Positions 45,185 to 53,841 of a stretch of 64,000 nt of DNA are shown piece after piece. The DNA lies in assembly GCF_013140855.1 (NCBI RefSeq), contig NZ_JABBPG010000002.1:496001-560000 (forward strand). The letters run 5' to 3'. Position 1 is the stretch's first letter; every line of letters begins with the position of its first letter. The notes beneath the pieces are model-generated. The model worked only from the letters and a program-made list of their open reading frames with translations, did not search any database and was not told the origin of the DNA. A program made the translations under genes and the position numbers. The stretch comes from Pseudoalteromonas caenipelagi. Lineage in GTDB: Bacteria > Pseudomonadota > Gammaproteobacteria > Enterobacterales > Alteromonadaceae.

Positions 45185-46409
45185 ATCTAGGCTTCCTCGC
45201 GACCAAGTGAATAGTGCTGGTGGCTCGTTGTTTGAAAGCCCCTTCGCAGTAGCATAGATAAAACTCCCACAGGCGATAGAAACGCTGATCAAATTTGGTA
45301 TGATCTAGTGTCGGCCACGCTTTTTTAAAACGACTGTACCAATCATTCAATGTTCTCGCATAATGCAGACCTATGTCGTTGATACTATGAACAACCATGG
45401 ATGTGTTAGAACAAATTTGCGTGTTAAGTTCAGTGATGGAAGGTAAGCATCCACCTGGAAAAATGTATTGTTGGATAAAGTCTGATTGCTTCAAATAGTG
45501 TTGATAGCGTTGGCATGCAATGGTGATCGCTTGAATCAACATAGCGCCGTCTTCTTTTAACAGCGAATCGCACTTTTTAAAAAAGCTTGGTAGGTAGTCA
45601 TGTCCCACCGCTTCAATCATTTCAATCGAAACGAGCTTATCAAAATGACCTTCTAAGTCTCGATAGTCTTTTTTCAATAAGGTGATTTTATGTTCAAGAC
45701 CAAGCTCTTTAATTTTATTTTTGACATAGTCGTGTTGCTCTTCAGATATCGTTGTTGTCGTTACATGGCAGCCATAGTTTTGCGCTGCATATATCGCAAA
45801 CGCACCCCACCCGGTGCCAATTTCGACCACTTTATCGTTCGCACTCAAATCTAAGCTTTGGCAAATTGCCTGTAATTTGTTTTGTTGCGCTTCTTCTAAC
45901 GAGCTTTGCTTATTTGGATAGACTGCGCTTGAGTAGAGCATTTCTTTACTCAAAAATGCACTATACAGCTCGTTTCCAAGGTCATAATGGGCAGCAATGT
46001 TTTTCTTCGAACCTGACTTTGAGTTTTTGTTTTTCAAATGTTTGAGTTTATTAACAAACCCAGTAAGAAAAGAAAACTTACGTTCAAATGCATCTAACTG
46101 GGCCTGATTTATAGCAAAAATTTCAATTAATGCGGTTAGATTTGAACAGCGCCAATATCCTTCAATGTACGCCTCACCAGCGCCAACGCTGCCACCTAAA
46201 GCGAACATTTTAAACATAGCGCTATCAACGATGGTAATCGTACAAGACAGGGCGTCTTCCCGATTGCCAAATTCATATCTCTCACCGCCCATAAGTACAG
46301 TGAGGTGCCCTGTTTCTATGCTATTGAATGCTGAAAAAACGAGCTTGCTGTATAATTTTTCAGGCCAAGACAGAGGAAGCTGATTGTGAATTGATGTTGT
46401 GTTTTCCAT
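45147..46409 (-). CDS. cfa: Cyclopropane-fatty-acyl-phospholipid synthase
   Basis: A 420-aa SAM-dependent enzyme that adds a methylene bridge to unsaturated acyl chains of membrane lipids. It has AAHYDLGNELYSAFLSKEMLYSSAVY, the SAM-binding VVEIGTGWGAFAIYAAQNYG, SIEMIEAVGHDYLPSFF and the late YIFPGGCLPSI. Length is near the family norm. The ChrR-sigma regulon of Rhodobacter also contains a cfa gene, linked to singlet oxygen tolerance. It sits between DUF1365 and DUF2878. Confidence 0.93.
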   Translation of the reverse strand: MENTTSIHNQLPLSWPEKLYSKLVFSAFNSIETGHLTVLMGGERYEFGNREDALSCTITIVDSAMFKMFALGGSVGAGEAYIEGYWRCSNLTALIEIFAINQAQLDAFERKFSFLTGFVNKLKHLKNKNSKSGSKKNIAAHYDLGNELYSAFLSKEMLYSSAVYPNKQSSLEEAQQNKLQAICQSLDLSANDKVVEIGTGWGAFAIYAAQNYGCHVTTTTISEEQHDYVKNKIKELGLEHKITLLKKDYRDLEGHFDKLVSIEMIEAVGHDYLPSFFKKCDSLLKEDGAMLIQAITIACQRYQHYLKQSDFIQQYIFPGGCLPSITELNTQICSNTSMVVHSINDIGLHYARTLNDWYSRFKKAWPTLDHTKFDQRFYRLWEFYLCYCEGAFKQRATSTIHLVARKPRYVSSTCVDTLDY

Positions 46410-46410
46410 A

Positions 46411-47145
46411 TTAACGCCCCGAGTGTCCTAAAAAAGGCACTTTTTTAAAAAATAACTTTAATGCTTGCCAATAAATGCTTCTAAATATAGACACAGTCAT
46501 GGCAGGAAACCGCTTTAACAAAGAAGACACGTTTGAGCGCATAAGTGCTTGGCGCTTTAGCCGTAACTTTGCCTCAAATAGGAGTGTCTCACCTCGCTTA
46601 TTTGCAATATGTATCAAAACACTGCGATTGCTTATTGTTACTTGCCAATGGTAGTGCATATCTAGATCCATAAAAGGAGATACGTGAAAAGTTTTTTTAA
46701 AGTTCACTTTTTCATTCAATTTCACTAAATAACAATGGCGTTCGTTCCAAGGTGTATTGCTCACTTCGGCCAACATATGTGTATATTGGCCTTGCTCATT
46801 GGTAAAAAAATAGAAGTTAACTGGGCTGAAATAAATTCCAAAGCACCGCATTTGGCATAGTAAGAACACGTTATTGGGAACGCTGTCGATACCGAGTGCT
46901 TGGCCCGCAGCGATCGCACGTTCTTTTAAGTTACCGGTATAGTTAGTTAAGTAGTCTTTTTCATTAAACTTTAGTAGTTTAATCCCTGACGTGCCAAGCA
47001 GTGGGTGAACATGATTAAGCTGTGCTGTTTCGTCTAAATCTAACCACATCATGTAAAGTGGATAATGAAACTGATGCAGCGTTGGTGTGAAACGTTTGTG
47101 TTTCACATCCCCCAGATATAATGCGCTATTGAGAGGTGCACTCAA
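46411..47145 (-). CDS. DUF1365-family protein
   Basis: A 244-aa protein that starts ALYLGDVKHKRFTPTLHQFHYPLYMMWLDLDE and has the family's CFGIYFSPVNFYFFTNEQGQ and VSNTPWNERHCYLV. DUF1365 proteins are almost always encoded with the FAD oxidoreductase and cfa seen here. The biochemical role is unknown; involvement in lipid modification is likely from context. The start overlaps the upstream oxidoreductase stop by 4 bp. Confidence 0.92.
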   Translation of the reverse strand: MSAPLNSALYLGDVKHKRFTPTLHQFHYPLYMMWLDLDETAQLNHVHPLLGTSGIKLLKFNEKDYLTNYTGNLKERAIAAGQALGIDSVPNNVFLLCQMRCFGIYFSPVNFYFFTNEQGQYTHMLAEVSNTPWNERHCYLVKLNEKVNFKKTFHVSPFMDLDMHYHWQVTISNRSVLIHIANKRGETLLFEAKLRLKRQALMRSNVSSLLKRFPAMTVSIFRSIYWQALKLFFKKVPFLGHSGR

Positions 47146-48395
47146 AACTCGATTCCCATTTGCTTAGCAACCTCTACAGCACTGCGAACACCATCTTCAT
47201 GAAAGCCATTAAACCAATATGCGCCACAGAAATAGCTGTGCCTTTTACCGTCAACAAGGGGTTTGCGTTTTTGCGCTGCGATACTGCTGCGGTTGAATAC
47301 TGGGTGGTGATAAGTAAATCGACGCAGTATTTTACTTGGCTCTATCCCGTCTTCGTGATTAAGCGTAACGCAAAATGGTTGTTCACTTTCCAGCTGCTGC
47401 AAAATGTTCATTTGATAAGTAACAACAGCCGCTTTATCAGTTTGTTTATCAAGTAGATAGTTCCAACTTGCCCATGCGGCTTGACGTTTTGGTAACAAGC
47501 TGGCGTCGGTATGTAAAACGACCGAATTTGCCGTGTAAGGAATGGCACCGAGTACTGCCACTTCATCTTCACTTGGACTGTCTAACAGGGCGAGCGCTTG
47601 ATCTGAATGACATGCAAAGACAACCTTATCAAAGTTCTTACACTGCCCATCGGCCATCACAATTTCTACGCCAGACTCATTACGAACAACTTTTTTGATG
47701 TCGGCATTTAATTGAATATTGTTTTTGAACTTGTCGACAAGTGGTGCGATATACTCTCTTGAGCCCCCTGGTATAACGTACCATTGCGGTCTATTAGTTA
47801 TATCTAGTAAACCATGGTTGTAGAAAAACTTAACAAAAAATTCGACTTCAAATGCTTCCATTTCCTTAATGCTAGTTGACCAAATTGCAGCACCCATAGG
47901 TAGGATGTAATGCAGTTTAAAAAAATCATTAAAGTGGTTTAATGTGAGCAGTTCACCAAGAGTGTTGCAGCTGCTGTAATCCTGTTTTGCATGCATCGAC
48001 TTGCAGATTTTATTAAAACGCACAATGTCATATAAAAGTCGCCAAAACTTAGGACGTACAATATTACGCTTTTGAGCAAATAGAGTAGAGAAAGTATGAC
48101 CGTTGTATTCAAAGCCTGTCTGGGTGTTTTTAACACTAAAGCTCATTTGCGTAGGTTGGCGATTGACGCCTAATTGTGCGAGTAGCTTTTCAAATTTAGG
48201 ATAGGTTCTGTCATTAAAAACGATAAAGCCTGTGTCGATGGCATAACTTTGACCGTTCATTTGTACGTCTACAGTGGCGGTGTGACCGCCTATGTAGTCA
48301 TTTTTTTCAAATACTTGTACATCAAATTTGTCGCTCAACAGGTATGCGGCGGTCATGCCTGATATACCAGAGCCGATAATCGCTACTTTTTTCAA
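47142..48395 (-). CDS. FAD-dependent oxidoreductase of the cfa/DUF1365 cluster
   Basis: A 417-aa flavoprotein of the amine oxidase/NAD(P)-binding Rossmann type. It starts VAIIGSGISGMTAAYLLSD with E34 in VFEKNDYIGGH, and includes DTGFIVFNDRTYP and a C-terminal FCGAYWFNGFHEDGVRSAVEVA that closes the FAD site. Family members beside cfa are thought to act on unsaturated or cyclopropane fatty acids. It overlaps its neighbours on both sides by 4 bp. Confidence 0.9.
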   Translation of the reverse strand: MKKVAIIGSGISGMTAAYLLSDKFDVQVFEKNDYIGGHTATVDVQMNGQSYAIDTGFIVFNDRTYPKFEKLLAQLGVNRQPTQMSFSVKNTQTGFEYNGHTFSTLFAQKRNIVRPKFWRLLYDIVRFNKICKSMHAKQDYSSCNTLGELLTLNHFNDFFKLHYILPMGAAIWSTSIKEMEAFEVEFFVKFFYNHGLLDITNRPQWYVIPGGSREYIAPLVDKFKNNIQLNADIKKVVRNESGVEIVMADGQCKNFDKVVFACHSDQALALLDSPSEDEVAVLGAIPYTANSVVLHTDASLLPKRQAAWASWNYLLDKQTDKAAVVTYQMNILQQLESEQPFCVTLNHEDGIEPSKILRRFTYHHPVFNRSSIAAQKRKPLVDGKRHSYFCGAYWFNGFHEDGVRSAVEVAKQMGIEF

Positions 48396-49102
48396 CGTCT
48401 AATTCCTTTGGATAAAAACAGCCACATGCTAAATGGCAATAGTTGCAACAGTTTGAGTATAAAGGTAAAGCGTTTTGGAAAATGAATTTCCTTTTTCCGC
48501 TTCGATATTCCTTTCATTATAGCTTTGGTCGCCTGTTCCACAGATACAGCCATTGGCATTGAAAAATCATTTTTATCTGTGAGCGGCGTTTTAACAAAGC
48601 CAGGATGTACAACGCTCACATCTATGTGGTCAAGGTCCACGGCAAGAGACTGGGCTAGATAGGTTGCGCCTGCTTTTGATGCACCATAGGCTTGTGCCCT
48701 TGGTAACGCTAAAAAAGAGGCGCTGGAGCTGACAATGATTAACTGCCCACCCTCGCGTAGTCGTGGCAGTAGCACTTCCAGACAGTATCCTAATGAAAGT
48801 AGGTTTACATCAATAACCCGTTTAAAAAGCGCACTGTCAAAGTGTTTGGCATCATCAATATATTCACAATTACCTGCGTTGAGAATCAGTAAATCTAGTG
48901 CGTCGATTTGGGCGCATTGGGATTTGATCTCATCTATTTTTGTTACATCCATCTGTAGTGCGGTTATGTTGGCAATTTGAGTTAGTTCACTAAGGGCTTG
49001 CTCATTTCTACCACATGCATAAACGATATGATCGTTTGCATATTGCTCTGCAAGTCCACGTCCAATGCCCGATGTTGCACCTGTTATTAGCACCCGTTTC
49101 AT
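48392..49102 (-). CDS. Short-chain dehydrogenase/reductase
   Basis: A 236-aa classical SDR. It has the cofactor motif TGATSGIG (residues 7-14), LNAG, catalytic Ser in VSSSASF, and YGASK as the YxxxK pair. VHPGFVKTPLTD is the usual post-active-site loop. C-terminal ~25 residues are hydrophobic (FILKLLQLLPFSMWLFL), suggesting a membrane-facing substrate such as a lipid. Coupled to genes on both sides in the sigma/ChrR operon. Confidence 0.92.
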   Translation of the reverse strand: MKRVLITGATSGIGRGLAEQYANDHIVYACGRNEQALSELTQIANITALQMDVTKIDEIKSQCAQIDALDLLILNAGNCEYIDDAKHFDSALFKRVIDVNLLSLGYCLEVLLPRLREGGQLIIVSSSASFLALPRAQAYGASKAGATYLAQSLAVDLDHIDVSVVHPGFVKTPLTDKNDFSMPMAVSVEQATKAIMKGISKRKKEIHFPKRFTFILKLLQLLPFSMWLFLSKGIRR

Positions 49103-49527
49103 TATTTTGCCGCTCTTTTGTCTATGAAACCGATAAGCTGTTTGAGCAGCGGAATATTTCTATACAACATGGCAGCTGCATCAAAGTAGTCTTGGTGATA
49201 AATGATTTTATCGTCTTCAAAGCGAAGGTGGCTGTGCCCATTGACTACCACTTCTTTACCACCATTAATTCGCTTGTGTTGAAATCGCATCTGCCAATAT
49301 ACAAAGCCATTGCCTTCAATATCGAATGTTTCTTTGATATCGAAGTGGATCGTTTGTACATTCGCATACATGTTCGCAAAATATGACTTAAGCTGACTTA
49401 ACCCAGTGACGTGGTGCAGGGGATCAATAAACTGAATATCCTTATGATATACCAGCTCTAATGGTGACAAATTGTCAGCACTGAGCAAATTATACATATC
49501 TATAAATCGTGCAATCACATTATGCAT
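49102..49527 (-). CDS. SnoaL/NTF2-like protein
   Basis: A 141-aa protein with the NTF2-like fold pattern: VIARFIDMYNLLSADNLSPLELVYHKDIQFIDPLHHVTGLSQLKSYF (in parts), a strand-rich second half (HFDIKETFDIEGNGFVYWQMRF) and HSHLRFEDDKIIYHQDYFDAA. This form is a standard member of ChrR-regulated operons. Enzymatic activity is uncertain. Its start directly abuts the photolyase stop. Confidence 0.88.
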   Translation of the reverse strand: MHNVIARFIDMYNLLSADNLSPLELVYHKDIQFIDPLHHVTGLSQLKSYFANMYANVQTIHFDIKETFDIEGNGFVYWQMRFQHKRINGGKEVVVNGHSHLRFEDDKIIYHQDYFDAAAMLYRNIPLLKQLIGFIDKRAAK

Positions 49528-50916
49528 TTATGACACCTTGAATGCTTCTAAAGCCCTTACCCTTGCCACTTTGTGATCAACCAGAGGTTGTGCGTATTGG
49601 GTATTTTGCTTTGTAACCAGATAGTCGTGTGGGAAATGAATATATTTTGATGGTACATCTCCCAGTTCTGGTACATATTTACGGATGAAATCTCCTTGAG
49701 GATCAAACTTTTCGCTTTGGGTTATTGGATTGAATATCCGAAAATATGGCTGAGCATCGCAACCGGTACTTGCAGCCCACTGCCAACCGCCATTATTACT
49801 GGCAAAATCGCCATCGATTAAATGCTGCATAAAGTATTTTTCTCCATGGCGCCAATCGATAAGCAAATGTTTAGTTAAGAAACTTGCGACTATCATACGT
49901 AGTCGGTTATGCATCCAACCGGTTTGATTCAACTGCCGCATAGCTGCATCGACAATGGGGTAGCCTGTTTTTCCTTCGCACCATGCTTTAAATTGTGTTG
50001 CGTCATATTGCCATTGCACCGCATTGTATTTTTTGTTGAAATTTTCGTGCCTGCACAAATTAGGAAATGCAATAATCAAATGACGGTAAAACTCCCGCCA
50101 GATCAACTCATTCACCCAGCAAAATTCAGGTTTAGTCGTGGTATGTAAAATATCAGGGTAGAATAGTTGCAGCTGGGCAAGGAGTTGCTTAACAGATACC
50201 ATCCCAAGCGCTAAATAAGGGCTCAGACCAGAGGTACCCTTAATACTGGGGATGTCCCTAACTGATTGATACTCTTCACACTTGTTTTGTATAAAGTGGT
50301 TTGCAATTGTTTTTATGGTATCGTCATCTATTGGCCATTTAAGTGAGCTACCGTCGCCTTGCAAACATTCAGGGAGGTGCCAACGCGTATGCTTATTACT
50401 CTTTTCTAGTGGCCAACTGGGTATAAAAAAATGATGTTGTTCAAACTTTTTCAGCCACGCCTTTTTGAACGGGGTAAACACTTTGAACATATCACCACTT
50501 TTTGTGGTGACACTATGCGGCGGCGCAACTAAATCTCCATCAAACAAAGTAAGGTCTATACCCAATTCGAGACATTTTTTGTCTCGTTGACACTCGTTGA
50601 TTTCGTATTCACGATTTGCATACACACGTTGTGTATTATGTTTTTCACAAAAACGTTTAAGTGCTTGTGGTGTGTCACTGAAATCATCTACTTCTACAAT
50701 ATGTAAATAGATACCATAGTCACATAAAGCCTGTCCTAGCCAAGCTACTCGGCGTTTTAATAAGTCAATTTGAATGGGCGCAGCATTATGTGTTTGCCAC
50801 TGCTTTTGGCATACAAAAAAAAGTGCCTCTTTGGCACCATTTTCTACAGCCTCGATTAAGGCGTCATTGGCAAAAAAACGTAGGTCTCGCCTAAACCACA
50901 ATATTGGAGCCATCAA
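49528..50916 (-). CDS. phrB: Deoxyribodipyrimidine photolyase (class I)
   Basis: A 462-aa photolyase. The antenna domain starts ILWFRRDLRFFANDALIEA, and the FAD domain has GTSGLSPYLALGMVS, WVNELIWREFYRHL, GYPIVDAAMRQLNQTGWMHNRLRM and DFASNNGGWQWAASTGCDAQPYFRIFNP (quoted in pieces of one stretch). These are the hallmarks of class I cyclobutane pyrimidine dimer photolyases. Light-driven repair fits the singlet-oxygen regulon. It overlaps the upstream DUF523 gene by 4 bp. Confidence 0.94.
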   Translation of the reverse strand: MMAPILWFRRDLRFFANDALIEAVENGAKEALFFVCQKQWQTHNAAPIQIDLLKRRVAWLGQALCDYGIYLHIVEVDDFSDTPQALKRFCEKHNTQRVYANREYEINECQRDKKCLELGIDLTLFDGDLVAPPHSVTTKSGDMFKVFTPFKKAWLKKFEQHHFFIPSWPLEKSNKHTRWHLPECLQGDGSSLKWPIDDDTIKTIANHFIQNKCEEYQSVRDIPSIKGTSGLSPYLALGMVSVKQLLAQLQLFYPDILHTTTKPEFCWVNELIWREFYRHLIIAFPNLCRHENFNKKYNAVQWQYDATQFKAWCEGKTGYPIVDAAMRQLNQTGWMHNRLRMIVASFLTKHLLIDWRHGEKYFMQHLIDGDFASNNGGWQWAASTGCDAQPYFRIFNPITQSEKFDPQGDFIRKYVPELGDVPSKYIHFPHDYLVTKQNTQYAQPLVDHKVARVRALEAFKVS

Positions 50917-51869
50917 ATACCAAACCTTAACTTAAGTTCATTCGGATAGGGGTCGAAGTACACTTGTTGTGCCAAATACTCGTTGGGGTGTACAGTTAAG
51001 TGATGCTTTAATAAAGTCAGCGGTACATATAAAGGAACCAAACCTTGTCGATACTGGTCAATGGCGTTACATAACTCCTGCTTTTCAATTTTAGATAAAT
51101 CGTTTTTAAAGTAACCTTGAAGGTGCGCTAACGTGTTCGTTTGGTTTTTACGAGATGCAGGACTGGCTAGCGCTTTCATCAAGCCGGAAATATAACTTTG
51201 CTTAACCTGCTCTATGGGCGTTTCAGATGCTTGAGCAAGATAGCGCCCCAGTTCTCGATAAGATTCATAATTGTGCGCCATAACAAGATATTTATGCTTA
51301 GCATGAAATTGCGTGAGTTCGTGCATTCCGACACTGTGTAAGTTTAAGTTCTGCCAACTTTTAAATACATACACGCGCATGACAAAATTTTCGCGAAGAT
51401 GAGGGTCATTTAATCGTCCGTTTTCTTCGCACGGCAATAATGGATTATGCTGCATAATCTGTTGCGCAAAAAAGCCAACACCTTCTGATGTATTACCGGT
51501 GCCAGCTTCGTTATAAATTTTCACACGTTCCATACCGCAACTTGGGCTTTTGGCACAAAAGATAAACCCAGATAATGAACTTGCATGCTCTGTCGCAACC
51601 TTCTTACCGTATTGGGTAAGTTTTGGGCCAACATCTCCTGTGCCATCAGGGCGACACACCTTGATAGTGTCGCCGACTTTTACTTGTCTTATTGTTGGCC
51701 TTGGGATTGGCAACCCTACAGCTACCTCTGGGCAAAACTTCACGTATTCAACGTGCTGCGCAAGTTCATCCATACAAAAATTAGAACGCTTATGACCTGT
51801 ATCAAAGCGAACCTTATCGCCTGCGAGGCAAGCGCTAATTCCGATCCTTATTGATGAAGAATTTTCCAT
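50913..51869 (-). CDS. DUF523-DUF1722 fusion protein (YbgA-like)
   Basis: A 318-aa two-domain protein. The DUF523 part begins IRIGISACLAGDKVRFDTGHKR and has FCPEVAVGLPIPRPTIR and FCAKSPSCGMERVKIY, with conserved Cys residues that may bind a metal or cluster. The DUF1722 part has FHAKHKYLVMAHNYESYRELGRYLA and a C-terminal LLKHHLTVHPNEYLAQQVYFDPYP. Fusions of this kind are often next to photolyase genes. The start is ATG 51869 with AGGTG nine to ten bases upstream; the in-frame GTG four codons earlier lacks one. Confidence 0.92.
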   Translation of the reverse strand: MENSSSIRIGISACLAGDKVRFDTGHKRSNFCMDELAQHVEYVKFCPEVAVGLPIPRPTIRQVKVGDTIKVCRPDGTGDVGPKLTQYGKKVATEHASSLSGFIFCAKSPSCGMERVKIYNEAGTGNTSEGVGFFAQQIMQHNPLLPCEENGRLNDPHLRENFVMRVYVFKSWQNLNLHSVGMHELTQFHAKHKYLVMAHNYESYRELGRYLAQASETPIEQVKQSYISGLMKALASPASRKNQTNTLAHLQGYFKNDLSKIEKQELCNAIDQYRQGLVPLYVPLTLLKHHLTVHPNEYLAQQVYFDPYPNELKLRFGI

Positions 51870-51881
51870 TGTTAATATCAC

Positions 51882-52532
51882 CTAGTAAATTAAATTACCG
51901 ATAGGGTTTAGTAATTTGCTTAGACCTTTATTGAAGTGCAATGCGCTATTAACAACTGTAAAGCATAAACACCCCTCAGCTGTTGTTGGTTGGTGATTAT
52001 GTCTTGCATCTAACCAAATAAAATCACCAGGCACATAACTACCCTTTTCATCTGAAAACTCACCATCTAGCAACAAAGTGAGCTCAAACCCCGTGTGCGT
52101 GTGATGCGGGATCTCTCCATGTGGCGCTATTTGTAGTAAACTGGCTCGCATCTCACCATCATCAAGCTTTAACCTAGATCGTGACAGTTTGCCAAGTTGA
52201 ACAAAGTTACTCCTGTCAATAGCAGCTATGGCGCGTGGCAGGCTTAGCTCTTTACTTTGATAACTGAATACTTCTGGTTCATATTGCGCCACGGTGTCAA
52301 CGTCACTGCTTTGAGTTATCATTGACAACATATCCGCAAAGTCATCGTTATCAAACGGTGATGTGGTATCTGCGAACGCTGTATCTGCTTGGGCGACTTC
52401 AATTGTGTCAACTTTGCTTTTACAACATGCGCAAAATTCTAAGTGAGCTGAAACCGCGATACTGAGTGTTGCTGGTAACTCTCCGAGACTGTACTGGGAA
52501 AGTAGCTGCTCTGATGGATGGTGCTTAATCAT
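51882..52532 (-). CDS. chrR: ChrR-type anti-sigma factor
   Basis: A 216-aa protein with two zinc domains. The N-terminal anti-sigma domain has the zinc motif AHLEFCACCKSK (HxxxCxxC) plus an upstream His in HHPSEQ. The C-terminal cupin has IPHHTHTGFELTLLLDGEF and PGDFIWLDARHNHQP with the metal-binding His and Glu. In Rhodobacter, ChrR holds the sigma factor until singlet oxygen triggers its release. The gene overlaps the sigma factor gene by 8 bp, the standard arrangement. Confidence 0.93.
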   Translation of the reverse strand: MIKHHPSEQLLSQYSLGELPATLSIAVSAHLEFCACCKSKVDTIEVAQADTAFADTTSPFDNDDFADMLSMITQSSDVDTVAQYEPEVFSYQSKELSLPRAIAAIDRSNFVQLGKLSRSRLKLDDGEMRASLLQIAPHGEIPHHTHTGFELTLLLDGEFSDEKGSYVPGDFIWLDARHNHQPTTAEGCLCFTVVNSALHFNKGLSKLLNPIGNLIY

Positions 52533-53148
52533 TACTGTCTCCCATTTCTGCTCTTAGTTTTTGTAAGGCAAGTCTTAATCTCGATTTAACTGTACCCACT
52601 GGAATATCCAATTGCTCGGCGAGTTGCTCTTGCGACATTTGTTGAAAATAAACGCCCTTTACCACATCTTGCTGTGCAGGTGGCAGTTTGCTGATATGTT
52701 CTTTAATTTTATTATCTTGAAGATGGTCTGCAAAACCGTCATCTACAACTTGCTCGTCTTGCAGCAACGGCCAGATCTCTTCACTAAAATGTTCTTCCTT
52801 ATTGCTTTTCATTTTGCGTAACGCATCAAACGATGCGTTACGCATTACGGTATACACCCATGTCGTTGCAGCCCCTTTATCTGGGTGATACAAATGTGCT
52901 TTTCGCCACACTGATGTAAGCGTGTCCTGAACCAGCTCCATTGCTAAAGCTTCGTTGCCGAACTGTTTAATTCCAAAGCGTTTAATTTTAGGTGCAAAAT
53001 ACTCAAACAGCGTAGCAAAGGCTTGCTTGTCTCTCGAGCTAGCCACTTTGCATAGTGCGTCAGATAAAGCTTGGCTTGGCGCTTGTTCCATGTTGTTACT
53101 GTTTCTCGCGATTGAGGGTGAATCGCATGTGGATACTTGGTCGACCAT
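52525..53148 (-). CDS. ECF sigma factor (RpoE/ECF11-like)
   Basis: A 207-aa sigma-70 family protein with region 2 (FATLFEYFAPKIKRFGIKQFGNEALAMELVQDTLTSVWRKAHLY, in parts), a region 2.3-2.4 TTWVYTVMRNASFDALR, and region 4 (LPPAQQDVVKGVYFQQMSQEQLAEQLDIPVGTVKSRL in parts). It pairs with ChrR and should turn on its own operon under singlet oxygen. The start ATG 53148 has a weak site; an ATG 15 codons downstream is possible. Confidence 0.93.
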   Translation of the reverse strand: MVDQVSTCDSPSIARNSNNMEQAPSQALSDALCKVASSRDKQAFATLFEYFAPKIKRFGIKQFGNEALAMELVQDTLTSVWRKAHLYHPDKGAATTWVYTVMRNASFDALRKMKSNKEEHFSEEIWPLLQDEQVVDDGFADHLQDNKIKEHISKLPPAQQDVVKGVYFQQMSQEQLAEQLDIPVGTVKSRLRLALQKLRAEMGDSND

Positions 53149-53181
53149 AACTCGTTATCTTTTAAGACTATCGATAACCAG

Positions 53182-53210
53182 TTTTACGTATTTGAGTATC
53201 TAATGGATCA
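53182..53210 (-). promoter_or_regulatory. ECF11-type promoter of the sigma/ChrR operon
   Basis: On the minus strand TGATCC (53210-53205) is followed after exactly 18 bp by TAAAA (53186-53182). The known RpoE/ChrR consensus is TGATCC-N18/19-TAAGA, so only one base differs. It lies 34-62 bp before the sigma gene start. The -35 overlaps the TGA stop of the LON-domain gene (53208-53210). Confidence 0.85.
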
Positions 53211-53783
53211 CTGTGATTCATTTAAAATAGTATGGAGGAAACTGACCACTTGTTCAAAGTTTACCGACGATTTAAGTTTATGTTTTTCTGACTCTTTCAT
53301 GGGTAAAAGCTCTAACCACCGACTTGCTACCCAAACCGGGTCTTCAAAATGTTTGTCTCGATATAGCTCATCAATTTCAGGATTTTGAGAAAATACATTA
53401 GACAACATCTCACCCATTTGGCTGGTAAAGTGAGAAGACAGCGTACTTTGATAGCGCCACAGTGGTTCTGCAATTATATTGATATGTGCGTGGCGCAAGT
53501 TTTGTTCGTCCATATAAGGGTTCTTTATGCTAACTCTGTGTTCGGCAAACACATCAATTAACAGTTGTCCGTTTCCGTCTTGAGAAAAGTCAACGATACG
53601 CACGTAAACCCCCTCTTTAGGCACGTTTAAGTAGGCATTGTCTGTATGCCTACATAGCACAAAACCATTATCACGCTTTAACGCGTCCCCAACCATAGTA
53701 AGGTATCGCGGTTCAAATATTCTTAACTTGGTATATCCTCCTGGTAGTAAAAATACCCCAAGTGGAAAAATGGCACGTATCAT
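53208..53783 (-). CDS. LON-substrate-binding-domain protein
   Basis: A 191-aa stand-alone Lon N-terminal-like domain: IFPLGVFLLPGGYTKLRIFEPRYLTMVGDALKRDNGFVLC (in parts) and a C-terminal helical bundle, without ATPase or protease domains. Such proteins are widespread and of unknown function. AGGAGG lies before the ATG region on the minus strand but inside the gene, so the start at MIRAIFPLG is chosen by family fit. Confidence 0.9.
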   Translation of the reverse strand: MIRAIFPLGVFLLPGGYTKLRIFEPRYLTMVGDALKRDNGFVLCRHTDNAYLNVPKEGVYVRIVDFSQDGNGQLLIDVFAEHRVSIKNPYMDEQNLRHAHINIIAEPLWRYQSTLSSHFTSQMGEMLSNVFSQNPEIDELYRDKHFEDPVWVASRWLELLPMKESEKHKLKSSVNFEQVVSFLHTILNESQ

Positions 53784-53841
53784 AGTTACCCACAGGTCAA
53801 CGAAAATATGTAGTTAGTTACGTACTGTGGCAAATTTACGA

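Noticed and set aside
45185..45292. N-terminal extension of the DUF2878 protein
   Set aside because: It would overlap cfa by 146 bp and adds non-family sequence; ATG 45184 has a ribosome binding site.
52955..53388. Plus-strand ORFs of 82-83 aa across the sigma factor promoter region
   Set aside because: Antisense to the sigma factor and LON-domain genes and overlapping each other; no supporting signal.
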